Below, one piece after another: positions 36,671 through 45,736 of a stretch of DNA of 64,000 bases. The stretch is from Collinsella sp. GTDB lineage: Bacteria; Actinomycetota; Coriobacteriia; Coriobacteriales; Coriobacteriaceae. The first letter of the stretch is position 1. Every line of letters begins with the position of its first letter. Location: positions 89,674 through 153,673 of the forward strand of contig JAGZUC010000001.1 of assembly GCA_018380195.1 (NCBI GenBank), given 5' to 3'. The translations under genes were made by a program, and so were the position numbers. The notes under the pieces were generated by a model. It made no database searches. It saw nothing but the letters and a program-made list of their open reading frames with translations, and was not told the origin of the DNA.

Positions 36671-37936
36671 ATGAACTTTGCTAGGCGGTTCTTGTCGGTT
36701 AGGCTGGATTGGCTGTTAATTGGGACTTTCGTCGGATTCTCAATTTACCTCAATAGCTGCAGCGCCGTTTCAACATTGATAGGCTTTTCGTCGCTATGCC
36801 TACCGTTTGCTCTGATATCGTGTTTTCTTCTGCTGACGCTTTCTGATGCGGATAAGAACAATACGGCGTTAACGATCGGTGCGCTTGTCTTTACGATTCC
36901 TGTCTTGCTTTCTGCTATCGGCAATTTTAGTAGTTCAAATGTCATGAATTCCTTGACATTAATGGTTTGTATCCTTTTAGCCTACCTTTGTGTCAGGAAG
37001 GTAGGGCCTCTTCATCTCTGCCATATTTTTGTCTGGCTTATGTGCGCCACCTCTTGTGTGTCTCTATTGGTTTGGATTGCAACAAATTGGTTGGGGATAA
37101 ACTTACCGTTCCCCGTGTTTGAAAACGTCAACGGTGTTCATTACAAAACCATCTTCATTGTCTCTCAGTTTGCTGAGGCGTATATCGACGCAAGCAAGAG
37201 TATGGGTTTTTTCTGGGAAAGCGGTATTTTTGCTTCTTATCTACTCCTTGCGATTTCCGTTGAGTTCATTGTTAATAAAAAAGCATCAAAAGTTAGATTG
37301 GCCTTGTTGGTCGTAACGTTGTTCACAACAAGATCTACAGCTGGCTATCTTCTTCTTCCACTTGCCCTTGCCGTTGGATTACTGAAAAACGGGGGTCGAG
37401 GTCGTGTGGCAATCGCGATTGGAATTGCCATCCTCGTTTTATGGGCTTTTACGAATTACTCCACAATTCTTAACTTGCTTATGCAGATTGACCCTTCATT
37501 ATTTTGGAAGCTGGGGGATGCTGACGCCGTCACAAAGCTCACGAGGCTTCAGTCTCCTGGTGTGTGCTGGAGCCTATTTTCCTCAAGCCCCGTTTTGGGA
37601 TTAGGTTACGGAGATGCCCTGGAGGCCTATTCTGCCATTGCAGCGGGCTCCCCAACCATTGATTCTTTGACGACAACGAGCTTCTTTCAACTTGCCGCGT
37701 TCGGTGTCTCTGGTTTCGCGATGTGGGGGGTTACGTCATACGCCCTTATCGGAACTCGGCGTCTTCCTCTATCCGCAGGCATTATGCTCGCTTTGCTGTT
37801 CGTTTTAGTAATCAACAAAGAACCGCATACCGCTTCGGCCATGACTTATATATTGGTATTTTCCTTCCTCTCCCTCTCTAACGAGAGTTCGGAACGCTCT
37901 TCCGTTAAATGCTATGGGGGCGCCCATGAAATATAA
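36671..37936 (+). CDS. wzy: Putative repeat-unit polymerase (Wzy-like membrane protein)
   Basis: A 421-aa protein with about ten hydrophobic segments and few charges, low sequence conservation, and a large loop near the middle (around residues 140-185), as in O-antigen/capsule polymerases. Assignment rests on topology and on position between sugar-nucleotide genes and the flippase; no catalytic motif is diagnostic. AT-rich compared with fnlB. The start follows the fnlB stop by one base, and its 3' end overlaps the wzx start. Confidence 0.7.
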   Translation: MNFARRFLSVRLDWLLIGTFVGFSIYLNSCSAVSTLIGFSSLCLPFALISCFLLLTLSDADKNNTALTIGALVFTIPVLLSAIGNFSSSNVMNSLTLMVCILLAYLCVRKVGPLHLCHIFVWLMCATSCVSLLVWIATNWLGINLPFPVFENVNGVHYKTIFIVSQFAEAYIDASKSMGFFWESGIFASYLLLAISVEFIVNKKASKVRLALLVVTLFTTRSTAGYLLLPLALAVGLLKNGGRGRVAIAIGIAILVLWAFTNYSTILNLLMQIDPSLFWKLGDADAVTKLTRLQSPGVCWSLFSSSPVLGLGYGDALEAYSAIAAGSPTIDSLTTTSFFQLAAFGVSGFAMWGVTSYALIGTRRLPLSAGIMLALLFVLVINKEPHTASAMTYILVFSFLSLSNESSERSSVKCYGGAHEI

Positions 37937-39257
37937 TCTTAAACTAAGCGTTGCGGCAAACGCGTGCATCAAAGTTCTTGCCTTAATTGTTTCTTTAATT
38001 TCGACGCCCATTATGATGTCGTTCTTCTCGAACGATGCAGTTCTCGGCGCTTGGTTTACCGTTCTCTCTGTGTTGAACTGGATTTCCTTTTTTGATTTCG
38101 GAATTGGCAACGGACTTCGTAACGATTTGACTTACGCGTTGAATAAAGGTGACTCCGAAAGGGCCCGCGTCGTAATTTCATCGTCGGTTATTTTCCTTGG
38201 CGCGATCGTGATCGCGCTGATTCCCCTTGGCGTGGCGGTCTCTGCCTTCGTTCCCTGGAACTCTGTCTTCTCCGTTGGGGATAGTGAAATCTGCAGAAGT
38301 GATCTTACCGCATGTATGATTGTCGTCATCGCAGGTACTTTGCTTCAGCTCGTTCTTAAGCTCGTGAACTCTCTGTTTTACGCTGTCCAGCGCAACGCTG
38401 CTCCGGCGCTTCTCCTTCTTATCTCCAACTGTCTAATCCTTGTCGCCATAGCTTTCCCACCTCCCCTGGCGGGGGCTGGTGAGCGGTTCATGTACATGTG
38501 TGTAGTCGAGATAATCGCCCTATCGGTTCCGCTGGTCGCCGCTGGTTTTGTAATTTTCGCCACCGAACTCAAGGGCTATACACCGAGATTAAAGGACGTA
38601 AGGACAGATTACTTCCGTTCGCTTGGCTCGCTCGGCATTCAATTCTTCGTTATTCAGATTGCTCTGCTCTTCGTGTCGTCGACCAACGAGCTCTTCATCG
38701 GTTCTCTCTGCGGCTCCGATAGCGTCGTTCCTTACTCTGTGGCTTATAGGGTTTTCAATCTTATTCTTGTCTTTTTCGGAGTCATGGCTCAGCCCATCTG
38801 GTCCGACATGGCGAGTTCCTTTGCGTCGGGGAATAGACGCAGACTCCTCTCCGTGCATAGAAAGTATTTGGGGCTCTCGGCAATCGCATCCGCGGGAACG
38901 GTCGTTATCGGCCTGCTTATCAATTCCATACTTAGCATATGGCTAAAAGAACAGGCGCCGACCCTCACGCTTTACGAGTCCTTTTCACTCATCTTTCTCG
39001 TCATCGCGACTGTGTTAACCAATTCTGAGACGTGCCTCGGTAACGCCACGAATCGCTTGAGACCTCAGGTTATTTTCTATTGCCTCGGTGCCATCGCAAA
39101 ATATCCAGTTTCAGCGATCCTGTCCATGTATGTGACCAGTTGGGCCTCGGTTGTATACGCTAACGGTCTTGTTCTCGTTCCTGTCCTGATTGCTCAACAT
39201 ATTGCAAACCGCTGGCTTACCGCGGGCAGTGAGGAGAGTCCCGTTGAAGAAAAGTAA
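37926..39257 (+). CDS. wzx: Polysaccharide repeat-unit flippase (Wzx-like)
   Basis: A 443-aa membrane protein of the MOP exporter superfamily, with about 12 predicted helices. The first helix pair (KLSVAANACIKVLALIVSLI and TPIMMSFFSNDAVLGAWFT) and the segment ISFFDFGIGNGLRNDL are typical of Wzx/RfbX proteins. It should turn the lipid-linked repeat to the outer leaflet. The ATG at 37926 has GGGGGCG upstream; another in-frame ATG at 37914 is possible. It overlaps wzy and the next glycosyltransferase. Confidence 0.85.
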   Translation: MKYNLKLSVAANACIKVLALIVSLISTPIMMSFFSNDAVLGAWFTVLSVLNWISFFDFGIGNGLRNDLTYALNKGDSERARVVISSSVIFLGAIVIALIPLGVAVSAFVPWNSVFSVGDSEICRSDLTACMIVVIAGTLLQLVLKLVNSLFYAVQRNAAPALLLLISNCLILVAIAFPPPLAGAGERFMYMCVVEIIALSVPLVAAGFVIFATELKGYTPRLKDVRTDYFRSLGSLGIQFFVIQIALLFVSSTNELFIGSLCGSDSVVPYSVAYRVFNLILVFFGVMAQPIWSDMASSFASGNRRRLLSVHRKYLGLSAIASAGTVVIGLLINSILSIWLKEQAPTLTLYESFSLIFLVIATVLTNSETCLGNATNRLRPQVIFYCLGAIAKYPVSAILSMYVTSWASVVYANGLVLVPVLIAQHIANRWLTAGSEESPVEEK

Positions 39258-40488
39258 AAATTTAGAAACGTTATACTTTATCGGCGGATTATTTCCACGC
39301 GAGCGTGAAGATGAAATCAGACGCCTTACGAAGTCCGGTCTTCAAAGCGCCGCGAATAATCTTCAGTGGAAGTTTGTTAAAGGTTACGATTCATGCCTTG
39401 GTACTGAAAACGTCCACCTTATAAACTCGGAATACGTCGGTTCCTTCCCTAAGAGGTACTCCGGCATTTTCGTTCCACGATATAGCTTCCGGCATTCCGA
39501 AATTTCTGGTGGAGATGTTGGGCCTGGCTTCGTTAACCTACCGGTCTTAAAAGAGTTCTCGCGTGCTGCTAGGCTGTGCTCTGAGATTGATAAGGTTAAC
39601 CCCAGAAGCTGTGAACAACTTTACTTCGTTGGCTATGCCGCCACTTATCCCATTGTGACTGCGCTGCATCACGCAAAAAAGAAATTTCCCAATAGCATTG
39701 TCGCCCTTATCGTTCCTGATTTACCTCAATACATGGAGCTGGGTAGCCGTGGAACGGGATTCTTGCACAGGCTTAAGAACCATTTTGTTTCAAAAGGCAT
39801 GAAGGGCATGGATTGCTACGTCCCCTTGACAGCTGCAATGGCTCCTTACCTTGGAGTTGACTTGACGAAGTGTGCCGTTGTCGAGGGCATTGCTGACGAA
39901 CATGACGCTTCTGAGCCTGAAGCCATCGTACGGGATCTGCCCGAGCGGTATATCTTGTACACAGGGACGCTCCAATACCGCTATGGGTTAGGCGAGTTAA
40001 TTTCTGCATTTAAGGGGCTTGACGATACAGGAATCGGTCTTGTTGTTTGCGGTGACGGCGAGGCGGCAAATGAGATGACGGCTCTGCAGTCTGAGAATCC
40101 TATGGTGCGATACCTGGGCGTACTGCCGTCCCAAGAGATTGAAGGCCTGCGCAATGGCGCCACCATTCTCGTTAACCCGCGCAAGAACGAAGGGGATTAT
40201 ACGAAGTTTAGTTTTCCCTCGAAGATGATGGAGTACCTTGCATCGGGTGTGCCAACCGTTGCTTACAGGCTGGATGGAATGCCTGAAGACTATGAAGGTC
40301 TTTTCATCGATGCAACGGATGGAGGCCTTAAGGCGGCTTTAAATCGAGCTCTCGCGATGGATCCTGAAGAGCTGCACCAACTTTCCTTGCGTGCGAAAAC
40401 TTATGTCATCGACCACAAGGGCTCTAAGGACCAATGCGCACGCACTCTTGAGCTATTCAGAAAGGAGTCTACGTACATTGAGCGATGA
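39244..40488 (+). CDS. Glycosyltransferase, GT-B fold
   Basis: A 414-aa protein. The C-terminal half has GT4 features: RYILYTGTLQYRYGLGELIS, VVCGDGEAANEM, then LVNPRKNEGDYTKFSFPSK and MEYLASGVPTVAYRLDGMP with the acidic donor-binding site. The N-terminal half (YFIGGLFPREREDEI) is typical of acceptor domains. Donor and acceptor cannot be told. The start is a TTG (39244) with GAGGAGAG upstream, inside the end of wzx, so translation is coupled. The upstream extension in frame has no site. Confidence 0.82.
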   Translation: MKKSKNLETLYFIGGLFPREREDEIRRLTKSGLQSAANNLQWKFVKGYDSCLGTENVHLINSEYVGSFPKRYSGIFVPRYSFRHSEISGGDVGPGFVNLPVLKEFSRAARLCSEIDKVNPRSCEQLYFVGYAATYPIVTALHHAKKKFPNSIVALIVPDLPQYMELGSRGTGFLHRLKNHFVSKGMKGMDCYVPLTAAMAPYLGVDLTKCAVVEGIADEHDASEPEAIVRDLPERYILYTGTLQYRYGLGELISAFKGLDDTGIGLVVCGDGEAANEMTALQSENPMVRYLGVLPSQEIEGLRNGATILVNPRKNEGDYTKFSFPSKMMEYLASGVPTVAYRLDGMPEDYEGLFIDATDGGLKAALNRALAMDPEELHQLSLRAKTYVIDHKGSKDQCARTLELFRKESTYIER

Positions 40489-41479
40489 CAAGACGTTCGA
40501 CATTCCCGTCGCAGTATTCATTTTCAAACGTCTCGATACTCTTGAGAGGATTTTCGATAGACTTGCTGAGGTTCGGCCTAGTAAGCTCTATCTCATTGCT
40601 GACCAGGGGAGAGATGAGGCAGAACGCCTCGCTGTCGACAAAGTGAGGCGTGGCGTCGACTCTCTTATTACTTGGGACTGTGAGGTTGTGCGAGACTACG
40701 CAAAGGAGAATAGGGGGGTATACGGAAACATCGCACTTGGCGCGAAGCGAGTATTCGAGCGGGAGCCTGTTGCCATTTTCTTGGAGGACGACAATCTGCC
40801 TTCTTTGTCATTCTTCCCGTTCTGTGCAGAAATGCTAGCGCGCTATCGTGACAATGATAAGATTCTCTGGATCTGCGGGACTAACTATCTATCGCAATAC
40901 GAAGCGCCACATAATGCTTCATACATTTTTACGCGACAACTTATGCCATGTGGATGGGCATCATGGGGAGACAAGTTTCTATCTTCCTACGACTTTGACC
41001 TGAACAAGACAACTCCCGAGGACATGAGGCGCGCTCGTAACACGTATTCGGTGAGGCGGCTCTATCTCCAACAGCTGTTCAACGTGGAGTACGAGAAAGC
41101 ACACAAGGGCCGTACTGGGCGTTACTATTCTTGGGATTACCATATGGCATGGACCCTCAGGACGGGCGGATTTTTTGGCATCGCCCCATCAGTGAACCTT
41201 ATAGAGAATATTGGTGTTGACGACTGTTCGGAGCACGGTGGCAATGATCTCTCGCTAGATATGACGAACCGGTTCTGTTCAATGGATGGTTACGAACTCC
41301 CGTTTCCGCTCAGACACCCTGAGACCGTTGAACTCGATATGACGTATGAGCGGCTAATCGAGCGTAAGCTGCTGTACCCCGCCAAGGATTACATCGGTGT
41401 ACTCGTGAAGCTGGTTGCGAAGCGCCTGCTTAACTTTCCGCCGGACCTCTCACTTAGACAAACAATTAAGAAAGGTTAA
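40478..41479 (+). CDS. Glycosyltransferase-like protein, GT-A (GT2-like)
   Basis: A 333-aa protein. DIPVAVFIFKRLDTLERIFD opens a GT-A Rossmann fold, PVAIFLEDDNLPS carries an ED-D metal-type motif, and MPCGWASWGDKF with YSWDYHMAWTLRTGG are conserved in GT2-like sugar transferases of capsule and LPS loci. The start is a TTG (40478) preceded by AAAGGAG and overlapping the previous gene by 11 bases. The specific sugar is unknown. Confidence 0.75.
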   Translation: MSDDKTFDIPVAVFIFKRLDTLERIFDRLAEVRPSKLYLIADQGRDEAERLAVDKVRRGVDSLITWDCEVVRDYAKENRGVYGNIALGAKRVFEREPVAIFLEDDNLPSLSFFPFCAEMLARYRDNDKILWICGTNYLSQYEAPHNASYIFTRQLMPCGWASWGDKFLSSYDFDLNKTTPEDMRRARNTYSVRRLYLQQLFNVEYEKAHKGRTGRYYSWDYHMAWTLRTGGFFGIAPSVNLIENIGVDDCSEHGGNDLSLDMTNRFCSMDGYELPFPLRHPETVELDMTYERLIERKLLYPAKDYIGVLVKLVAKRLLNFPPDLSLRQTIKKG

Positions 41480-41481
41480 AA

Positions 41482-42672
41482 ATGACAAATATGGTAGAAG
41501 ATAAAACGGTTCGATTTAAAGATGACGGTCGTCTTAAGCTCCTGATCATCGTGGGCACACGCCCCGAGGTCATCCGCCTGTCCGAGGTCATCAAGAAGTG
41601 CCGCCGACACTTCGACTGCCTGCTGGCGCACACCGGGCAGAACTACGACTACACCTTGAACGGCATCTTCTTCCGCGACCTGTCTCTGGACGACCCGGAC
41701 GTCTACCTGGACGCCGTGGGCGCCGACCTTGGCGAGACGGTGGGCAACATCATCGCCGCGAGCTACAAGCTGATGGTCGAGGTGCAGCCTGACGCCCTCC
41801 TGATCCTGGGCGACACCAACAGCTGCCTGTCGGCCATCGCGGCCAAGCGCCTGCACATCCCCATCTTCCACATGGAGGCCGGCAACCGCTGCAAGGACGA
41901 GTGCCTGCCCGAGGAGACCAACCGCCGCATCGTCGACGTGATCTCCGACGTCAACCTGGCCTACTCCGAGCACGCCCGCCGCTACCTCAAGGACACCGGC
42001 TGCGCCCCGGAGCGCACCTACGTCACGGGCTCTCCCATGGCGGAGGTCCTGCGCGCCAACCTCGAGAAGATCGAGGCCTCAAAAGTGCTCTCCGAGCTCG
42101 GCCTGGAGCCCAAGCGCTACATGCTGCTCTCCGCCCACCGCGAGGAGAACATCGACACCGAGGCCAACTTCACGAGCCTGTTCACCGCCATCAACGCGCT
42201 CGCGGAGAAGTACGACATGCCGATCCTGTACTCCTGCCACCCGCGCTCCCGCAAGCGCCTGGAGGCCACCGGCTTTAAGCTCGACCCGCGCGTGCGCATG
42301 CACGAGCCCATGGGCTTCCACGACTACAACTGCCTGCAGATGAACGCCTTCGCGGTGGTGTCCGACTCCGGCACGCTGCCCGAGGAGTCCAGCTTCTTCG
42401 CGAGCGTCGGCCGCCCGTTCCCGGCGGTGTGCATCCGCACCTCCACCGAGCGCCCCGAGGCCCTGGACAAGGCCTGCTTCACGCTGGCCGGTATCTCTGA
42501 GAAGGGTCTGCTGCAGGCCGTCCGCACCGCCGTCGAGCTCGACGCCGAGGGCTCGCTTCCCGAGGCGCCCGTTCCCGACTACGCCGACGAGACCGTCTCC
42601 ACCAAGGTGGTCAAGATCATCCAGAGCTACACCGGCGTCGTGGACAAGATGGTGTGGAGGAAGAGCCTGTAA
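41482..42672 (+). CDS. fnlC: UDP-sugar 2-epimerase, last step to UDP-L-FucNAc
   Basis: A 396-aa non-hydrolysing UDP-GlcNAc 2-epimerase family enzyme (WbjD/FnlC). It has LLIIVGTRPEVIRLSEVIK, HTGQNYDYTLNGIFFRDL, HMEAGNRCKDECLPEETNRR, LLSAHREENIDTE and SDSGTLPEESSF. It converts UDP-N-acetyl-L-pneumosamine (the 2-acetamido-2,6-dideoxy-L-talose product of FnlB) to UDP-L-FucNAc. After the first ~15 codons the gene takes the same extreme GC-rich codon use as fnlA and fnlB, though two AT-rich genes and two more of intermediate composition separate them. Confidence 0.93.
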   Translation: MTNMVEDKTVRFKDDGRLKLLIIVGTRPEVIRLSEVIKKCRRHFDCLLAHTGQNYDYTLNGIFFRDLSLDDPDVYLDAVGADLGETVGNIIAASYKLMVEVQPDALLILGDTNSCLSAIAAKRLHIPIFHMEAGNRCKDECLPEETNRRIVDVISDVNLAYSEHARRYLKDTGCAPERTYVTGSPMAEVLRANLEKIEASKVLSELGLEPKRYMLLSAHREENIDTEANFTSLFTAINALAEKYDMPILYSCHPRSRKRLEATGFKLDPRVRMHEPMGFHDYNCLQMNAFAVVSDSGTLPEESSFFASVGRPFPAVCIRTSTERPEALDKACFTLAGISEKGLLQAVRTAVELDAEGSLPEAPVPDYADETVSTKVVKIIQSYTGVVDKMVWRKSL

Positions 42673-43312
42673 TGATCGTGGGTGACGTTACGACGACCGA
42701 CGCTCTCGTGGACGAAGCACTAGAGTTGGCGGAGGGCCTGAATAGGCCCCTTTGTTACGTCCAGCTCAAGGGCTTCTACAACGGCTCGACCGGCTCCATT
42801 TTGCGCGGCTTGCACGTGCGGCTCGCGGCCCGAGAGGTCGACTCCTATTGTTTCTGGGGGCGTCGCCACGAGTCGATCGATAGCCACATGCAGTGCTGCG
42901 CGAGCAAGCCTGAGGACGCCTCGATGCAGACGCTCTCGACGGCATACCTCCTCGGTGCCGAGGTCATCGAGAAGCACTTCACGCTGGACAAGTCGCTTCC
43001 TGGAAACGATCGCTACCACTCCGGCGACGTCGAGGACTTCAAACGCGCCATTGAGAACTTCCGATTCATGACAGGATCCTGGGCTCCTCGGAGAAGACGG
43101 TCCTCGCTTGCGAGGAGACGCCCCGCCGTGAGGCGAGGCGCTCGCTTGTGCTGACGCGTGGCATGAAGGCCGGCGAGGTGATCGCCAAGGAGGACCTGAT
43201 GCCCAAGCGCCCCGGCACGGGAATCGCTCCGACTTATGCCGATGTGGTTATTGGCCGCGCGGTAAAGGACGATCTTGCTGAAGACACTATCTTGACTTGG
43301 GAAATGATTTAG
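42672..43312 (+). pseudogene. Frameshifted NeuB-type (sialic acid synthase family) remnant
   Basis: The frame from ATG 42672 contains STAYLLGAEVIEKHFTLDK and SLPGNDRYHSGDVEDF, the C-terminal barrel end of N-acetylneuraminate/legionaminate synthases. At about 43070 the family sequence continues in another frame: ILGSSEKTVLACEETPRR, then VLTRGMKAGEVIAKEDL, to a stop at 43312. That is the SAF (antifreeze-like) domain. One missing base in ATGACAGGATCC explains the shift. The N-terminal catalytic barrel half is absent and the first ~70 codons are not recognisable. So it is a truncated and broken gene, or a truncated gene with a sequencing error. It overlaps the fnlC stop. Confidence 0.8.
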
Positions 43313-43316
43313 TTTT

Positions 43317-43346
43317 GACCCCGCAGCCTTAATGGATTGCGGGGTC
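43317..43346 (+). terminator. Terminator of the polysaccharide operon
   Basis: GACCCCGCA (43317-43325) pairs with TGCGGGGTC (43338-43346), followed by TTTTTT. Confidence 0.93.
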
Positions 43347-43366
43347 TTTTTTGAGAGGCCGATTCT

Positions 43367-45301
43367 ATGTCCAAGAAGACCGACTCGCGTTCTTCCAACG
43401 CACTTGCTTCCCTTGCTTTTCTTGAGGCGGCAATTGACTCTGGAACGGATGCAAACAAAACCGACCGATTGGGTCTTTTCATGCCATTTGTAGAAGACTC
43501 TGTTCTCCAACTCTACGGTATGAAATTCAAAATTACCGATGTGGTCGATAAGATAGTCAGTCGATGCGGTATCGGTTTACCTTCTCCTGTTGTCGAGGGC
43601 CTTCTCCGTCGGTTGGCTAAAAGTAGCTATATCAAAAGAGCTAATGGATTTTATGAGCACACATCCAAACCTATGGAAACCGCTGATGTCAGTGCTGCGT
43701 TACATAAAATTAATGGCGATCTGACCAAGCTTATCAATGACATGGGCCGATATGCACGTAAACAAGAAAAGAAGAAGTATTCCAACAGTAAGTGCAGGAA
43801 AGACCTAATCGCTTATTTTGAGGACCATCTGGACTCCCTCTCGACAAGGGAGCTCGTGGTTAATGAAGCCGAGTGTAAAGCAACAAAATGGGTGGGAAGG
43901 TATTTATTGTGGGCAAAGCAAAATAACGAAACTAGTTTTAACGCCGCCGTTAAACTCGTTCGAGGGCATATTGTCTATGAGGCGGCGTTTCTTCCTGGTT
44001 TTGCATCAAATACGCAGTCGCTTGAAGGAACTGTTTTGTACCTCGACAGCCCAACGGTTTGCAGGGCCTTGGGATATGGAACCGAAGAAGAGGAAAGGCT
44101 CGTAAACGAGGCCATATCGATGCTTCAACGCGCTGGTGCCGAGCTCCGAGTGTTTGATTTAACAATTGAAGAGATGACAAGAGTCTTGTCCGGCGTCGTC
44201 GATAGATGGGACGACCTTAGTCGCTTTGACAGGCCAAGCTCATATGATATGAACCTGAGAAGAAGAGGCTACAGCAAGGCTGATGTCGTCAGAATATCAA
44301 GCGACCCATCATATGTCGTTGAAACTGAGCTGCATTTTCAAGTTGACGAGACCCCTTCTCGTAAGTTCCTTTATGTGTATGATGAGGAAACATTGATTAA
44401 GTACCTGCAGCGTCCGGAAGGTTGCGATGCTGAGCTTGCAATTATGCACGATGTCAATTGCATCGCGGCAATTCTTACTCTAAGAGAGAAACTGACGGCA
44501 AAATCGTTTAAAACGGCGAGATATTTTTTCGTAACGACCTCCATGATGACGGTGAGACAGTCGACCAAATGGTGGAATAAGACTGAAAGTCCGACTATAC
44601 TTCCACCTATTTATTCTTTAACGAAAATGGCTAACCTGGCATGGCTGTATAGCGATCCAGCCAGTGCAAAAAGGTATGGTGAAAAGGCTCTTTTGTCTGC
44701 ATGCGCCGCGGCTGCAATACCTTCGGACCATGTATGGAAGTCATTTGCGGAAAAGCTACTCAAATACAACAAAGAAGGAAAGATATCCCGCGAGGATGCT
44801 GTTCACTATTTATACAGTATGGACACGAGAAAGGTGCTGGCAGTAAAAGAGGACGCTCGTGACGACGACCATATCGGCACCTTTGACTTTGATGACATTA
44901 TCGATGAAGCTGAAGTGGTATATAGGAGTAATATTCGGGATCAAGAAATTGATTCAATCCGCGGAGAAAACGCGAGACTTTCTAAGGAACTGTCTGAAAT
45001 TAGAACCGTCAATGAAGAGCTCCAGGGTCAAAGTAAAAGCTTGTCGGTCGAGCTGGGCAGGAAGAGCAAACGCGTTAGGACTATTGCCAAAAAGGCTGCA
45101 ACGATAATCGTTGCGCTATGCGTGGCTTTCTTTACGCTCCTACTCGTTTATCTTGTGCATGCCCAATGCAAGCTCGGTATCGATGCAGTTCCTGGAATAT
45201 TAGTAACAATTATTCTTGAAAGTGTATCTGTTATAGGCGCCTTACCTTCGAAGAGGCAAAAGCTTGCAGAATGGATTGAGAATAAGCTATTCCGGAGCTA
45301 A
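43367..45301 (+). CDS. Unassigned PIN-like protein with C-terminal membrane segments
   Basis: A 644-aa protein I cannot name. Residues ~45-100 look like a winged helix (TDVVDKIVSRCGIG then VEGLLRRLAKSSYIKR). Residues ~220-400 fit a PIN-like nuclease fold: an Asp after a strand (GTVLYLDSPTVCRALGYG), an acidic helix (VFDLTIEEMTRVLSG), a central Asp (AIMHDVNCIAAILTLRE) and a last strand FFVTTSMMTV where PIN domains have (S/T)xD. A coiled coil (~535-580) precedes two hydrophobic segments (TIIVALCVAFFTLLLVYLVH and a second at ~612-635). So it is probably a membrane-bound nuclease-like protein. AT-rich composition unlike the core genome. It stands alone after the operon terminator at the edge of the defence island. 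The ATG has GAGAGG upstream. Confidence 0.6.
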   Translation: MSKKTDSRSSNALASLAFLEAAIDSGTDANKTDRLGLFMPFVEDSVLQLYGMKFKITDVVDKIVSRCGIGLPSPVVEGLLRRLAKSSYIKRANGFYEHTSKPMETADVSAALHKINGDLTKLINDMGRYARKQEKKKYSNSKCRKDLIAYFEDHLDSLSTRELVVNEAECKATKWVGRYLLWAKQNNETSFNAAVKLVRGHIVYEAAFLPGFASNTQSLEGTVLYLDSPTVCRALGYGTEEEERLVNEAISMLQRAGAELRVFDLTIEEMTRVLSGVVDRWDDLSRFDRPSSYDMNLRRRGYSKADVVRISSDPSYVVETELHFQVDETPSRKFLYVYDEETLIKYLQRPEGCDAELAIMHDVNCIAAILTLREKLTAKSFKTARYFFVTTSMMTVRQSTKWWNKTESPTILPPIYSLTKMANLAWLYSDPASAKRYGEKALLSACAAAAIPSDHVWKSFAEKLLKYNKEGKISREDAVHYLYSMDTRKVLAVKEDARDDDHIGTFDFDDIIDEAEVVYRSNIRDQEIDSIRGENARLSKELSEIRTVNEELQGQSKSLSVELGRKSKRVRTIAKKAATIIVALCVAFFTLLLVYLVHAQCKLGIDAVPGILVTIILESVSVIGALPSKRQKLAEWIENKLFRS

Positions 45302-45379
45302 ACATCCCGCCTCTGTCAGACTTGAATGGGCGCATTGAGAGTTCAATAACTCTAGAGTGGCTGGAGAGCCGCGAGGCAT

Positions 45380-45700
45380 TCATTGGTGTTTGATGGTGCG
45401 ACAATCATGTTGGTAAACTTCGCCCGTGCCCGACAAAGGCACCCGGCCCAACAAGGCGGTGATACCGCGGATGATTTTCTCGATATGTCCGCGGTGCACG
45501 GTCTCATGTAGCGAATAAAAGAAGAACAAGATCCAGACAACCTCTTCCGGTGGTTGATTATCATTTTGCCGGGCTGAATTTAAACTTAAAACTCGATTAC
45601 GAGCATCTGGTGTGCTTATAATCTGGACGCATTTTTCATGATCGTTCGAGGTGGTTATTTTTATTTGCTTCGCGAAAAAACCGTTTGACGAAAAACAAAT
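45380..45700 (-). other. Open frame without a start, possible gene fragment
   Basis: A stop-free frame of ~107 codons, ending at TGA 45380-45382. It has no plausible ATG, and its sequence looks protein-like (CVQIISTPDARNRVLSLNSA, then LHETVHRGHIEKIIRGITAL). I cannot assign a family. The lack of a start and the flanking transposase debris suggest the 3' end of a truncated gene. The rest of 45302-45736 shows nothing else. Confidence 0.35.
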
Positions 45701-45736
45701 CTAACAGTTTAGATTACGGGTGATGTCGCACCACCC

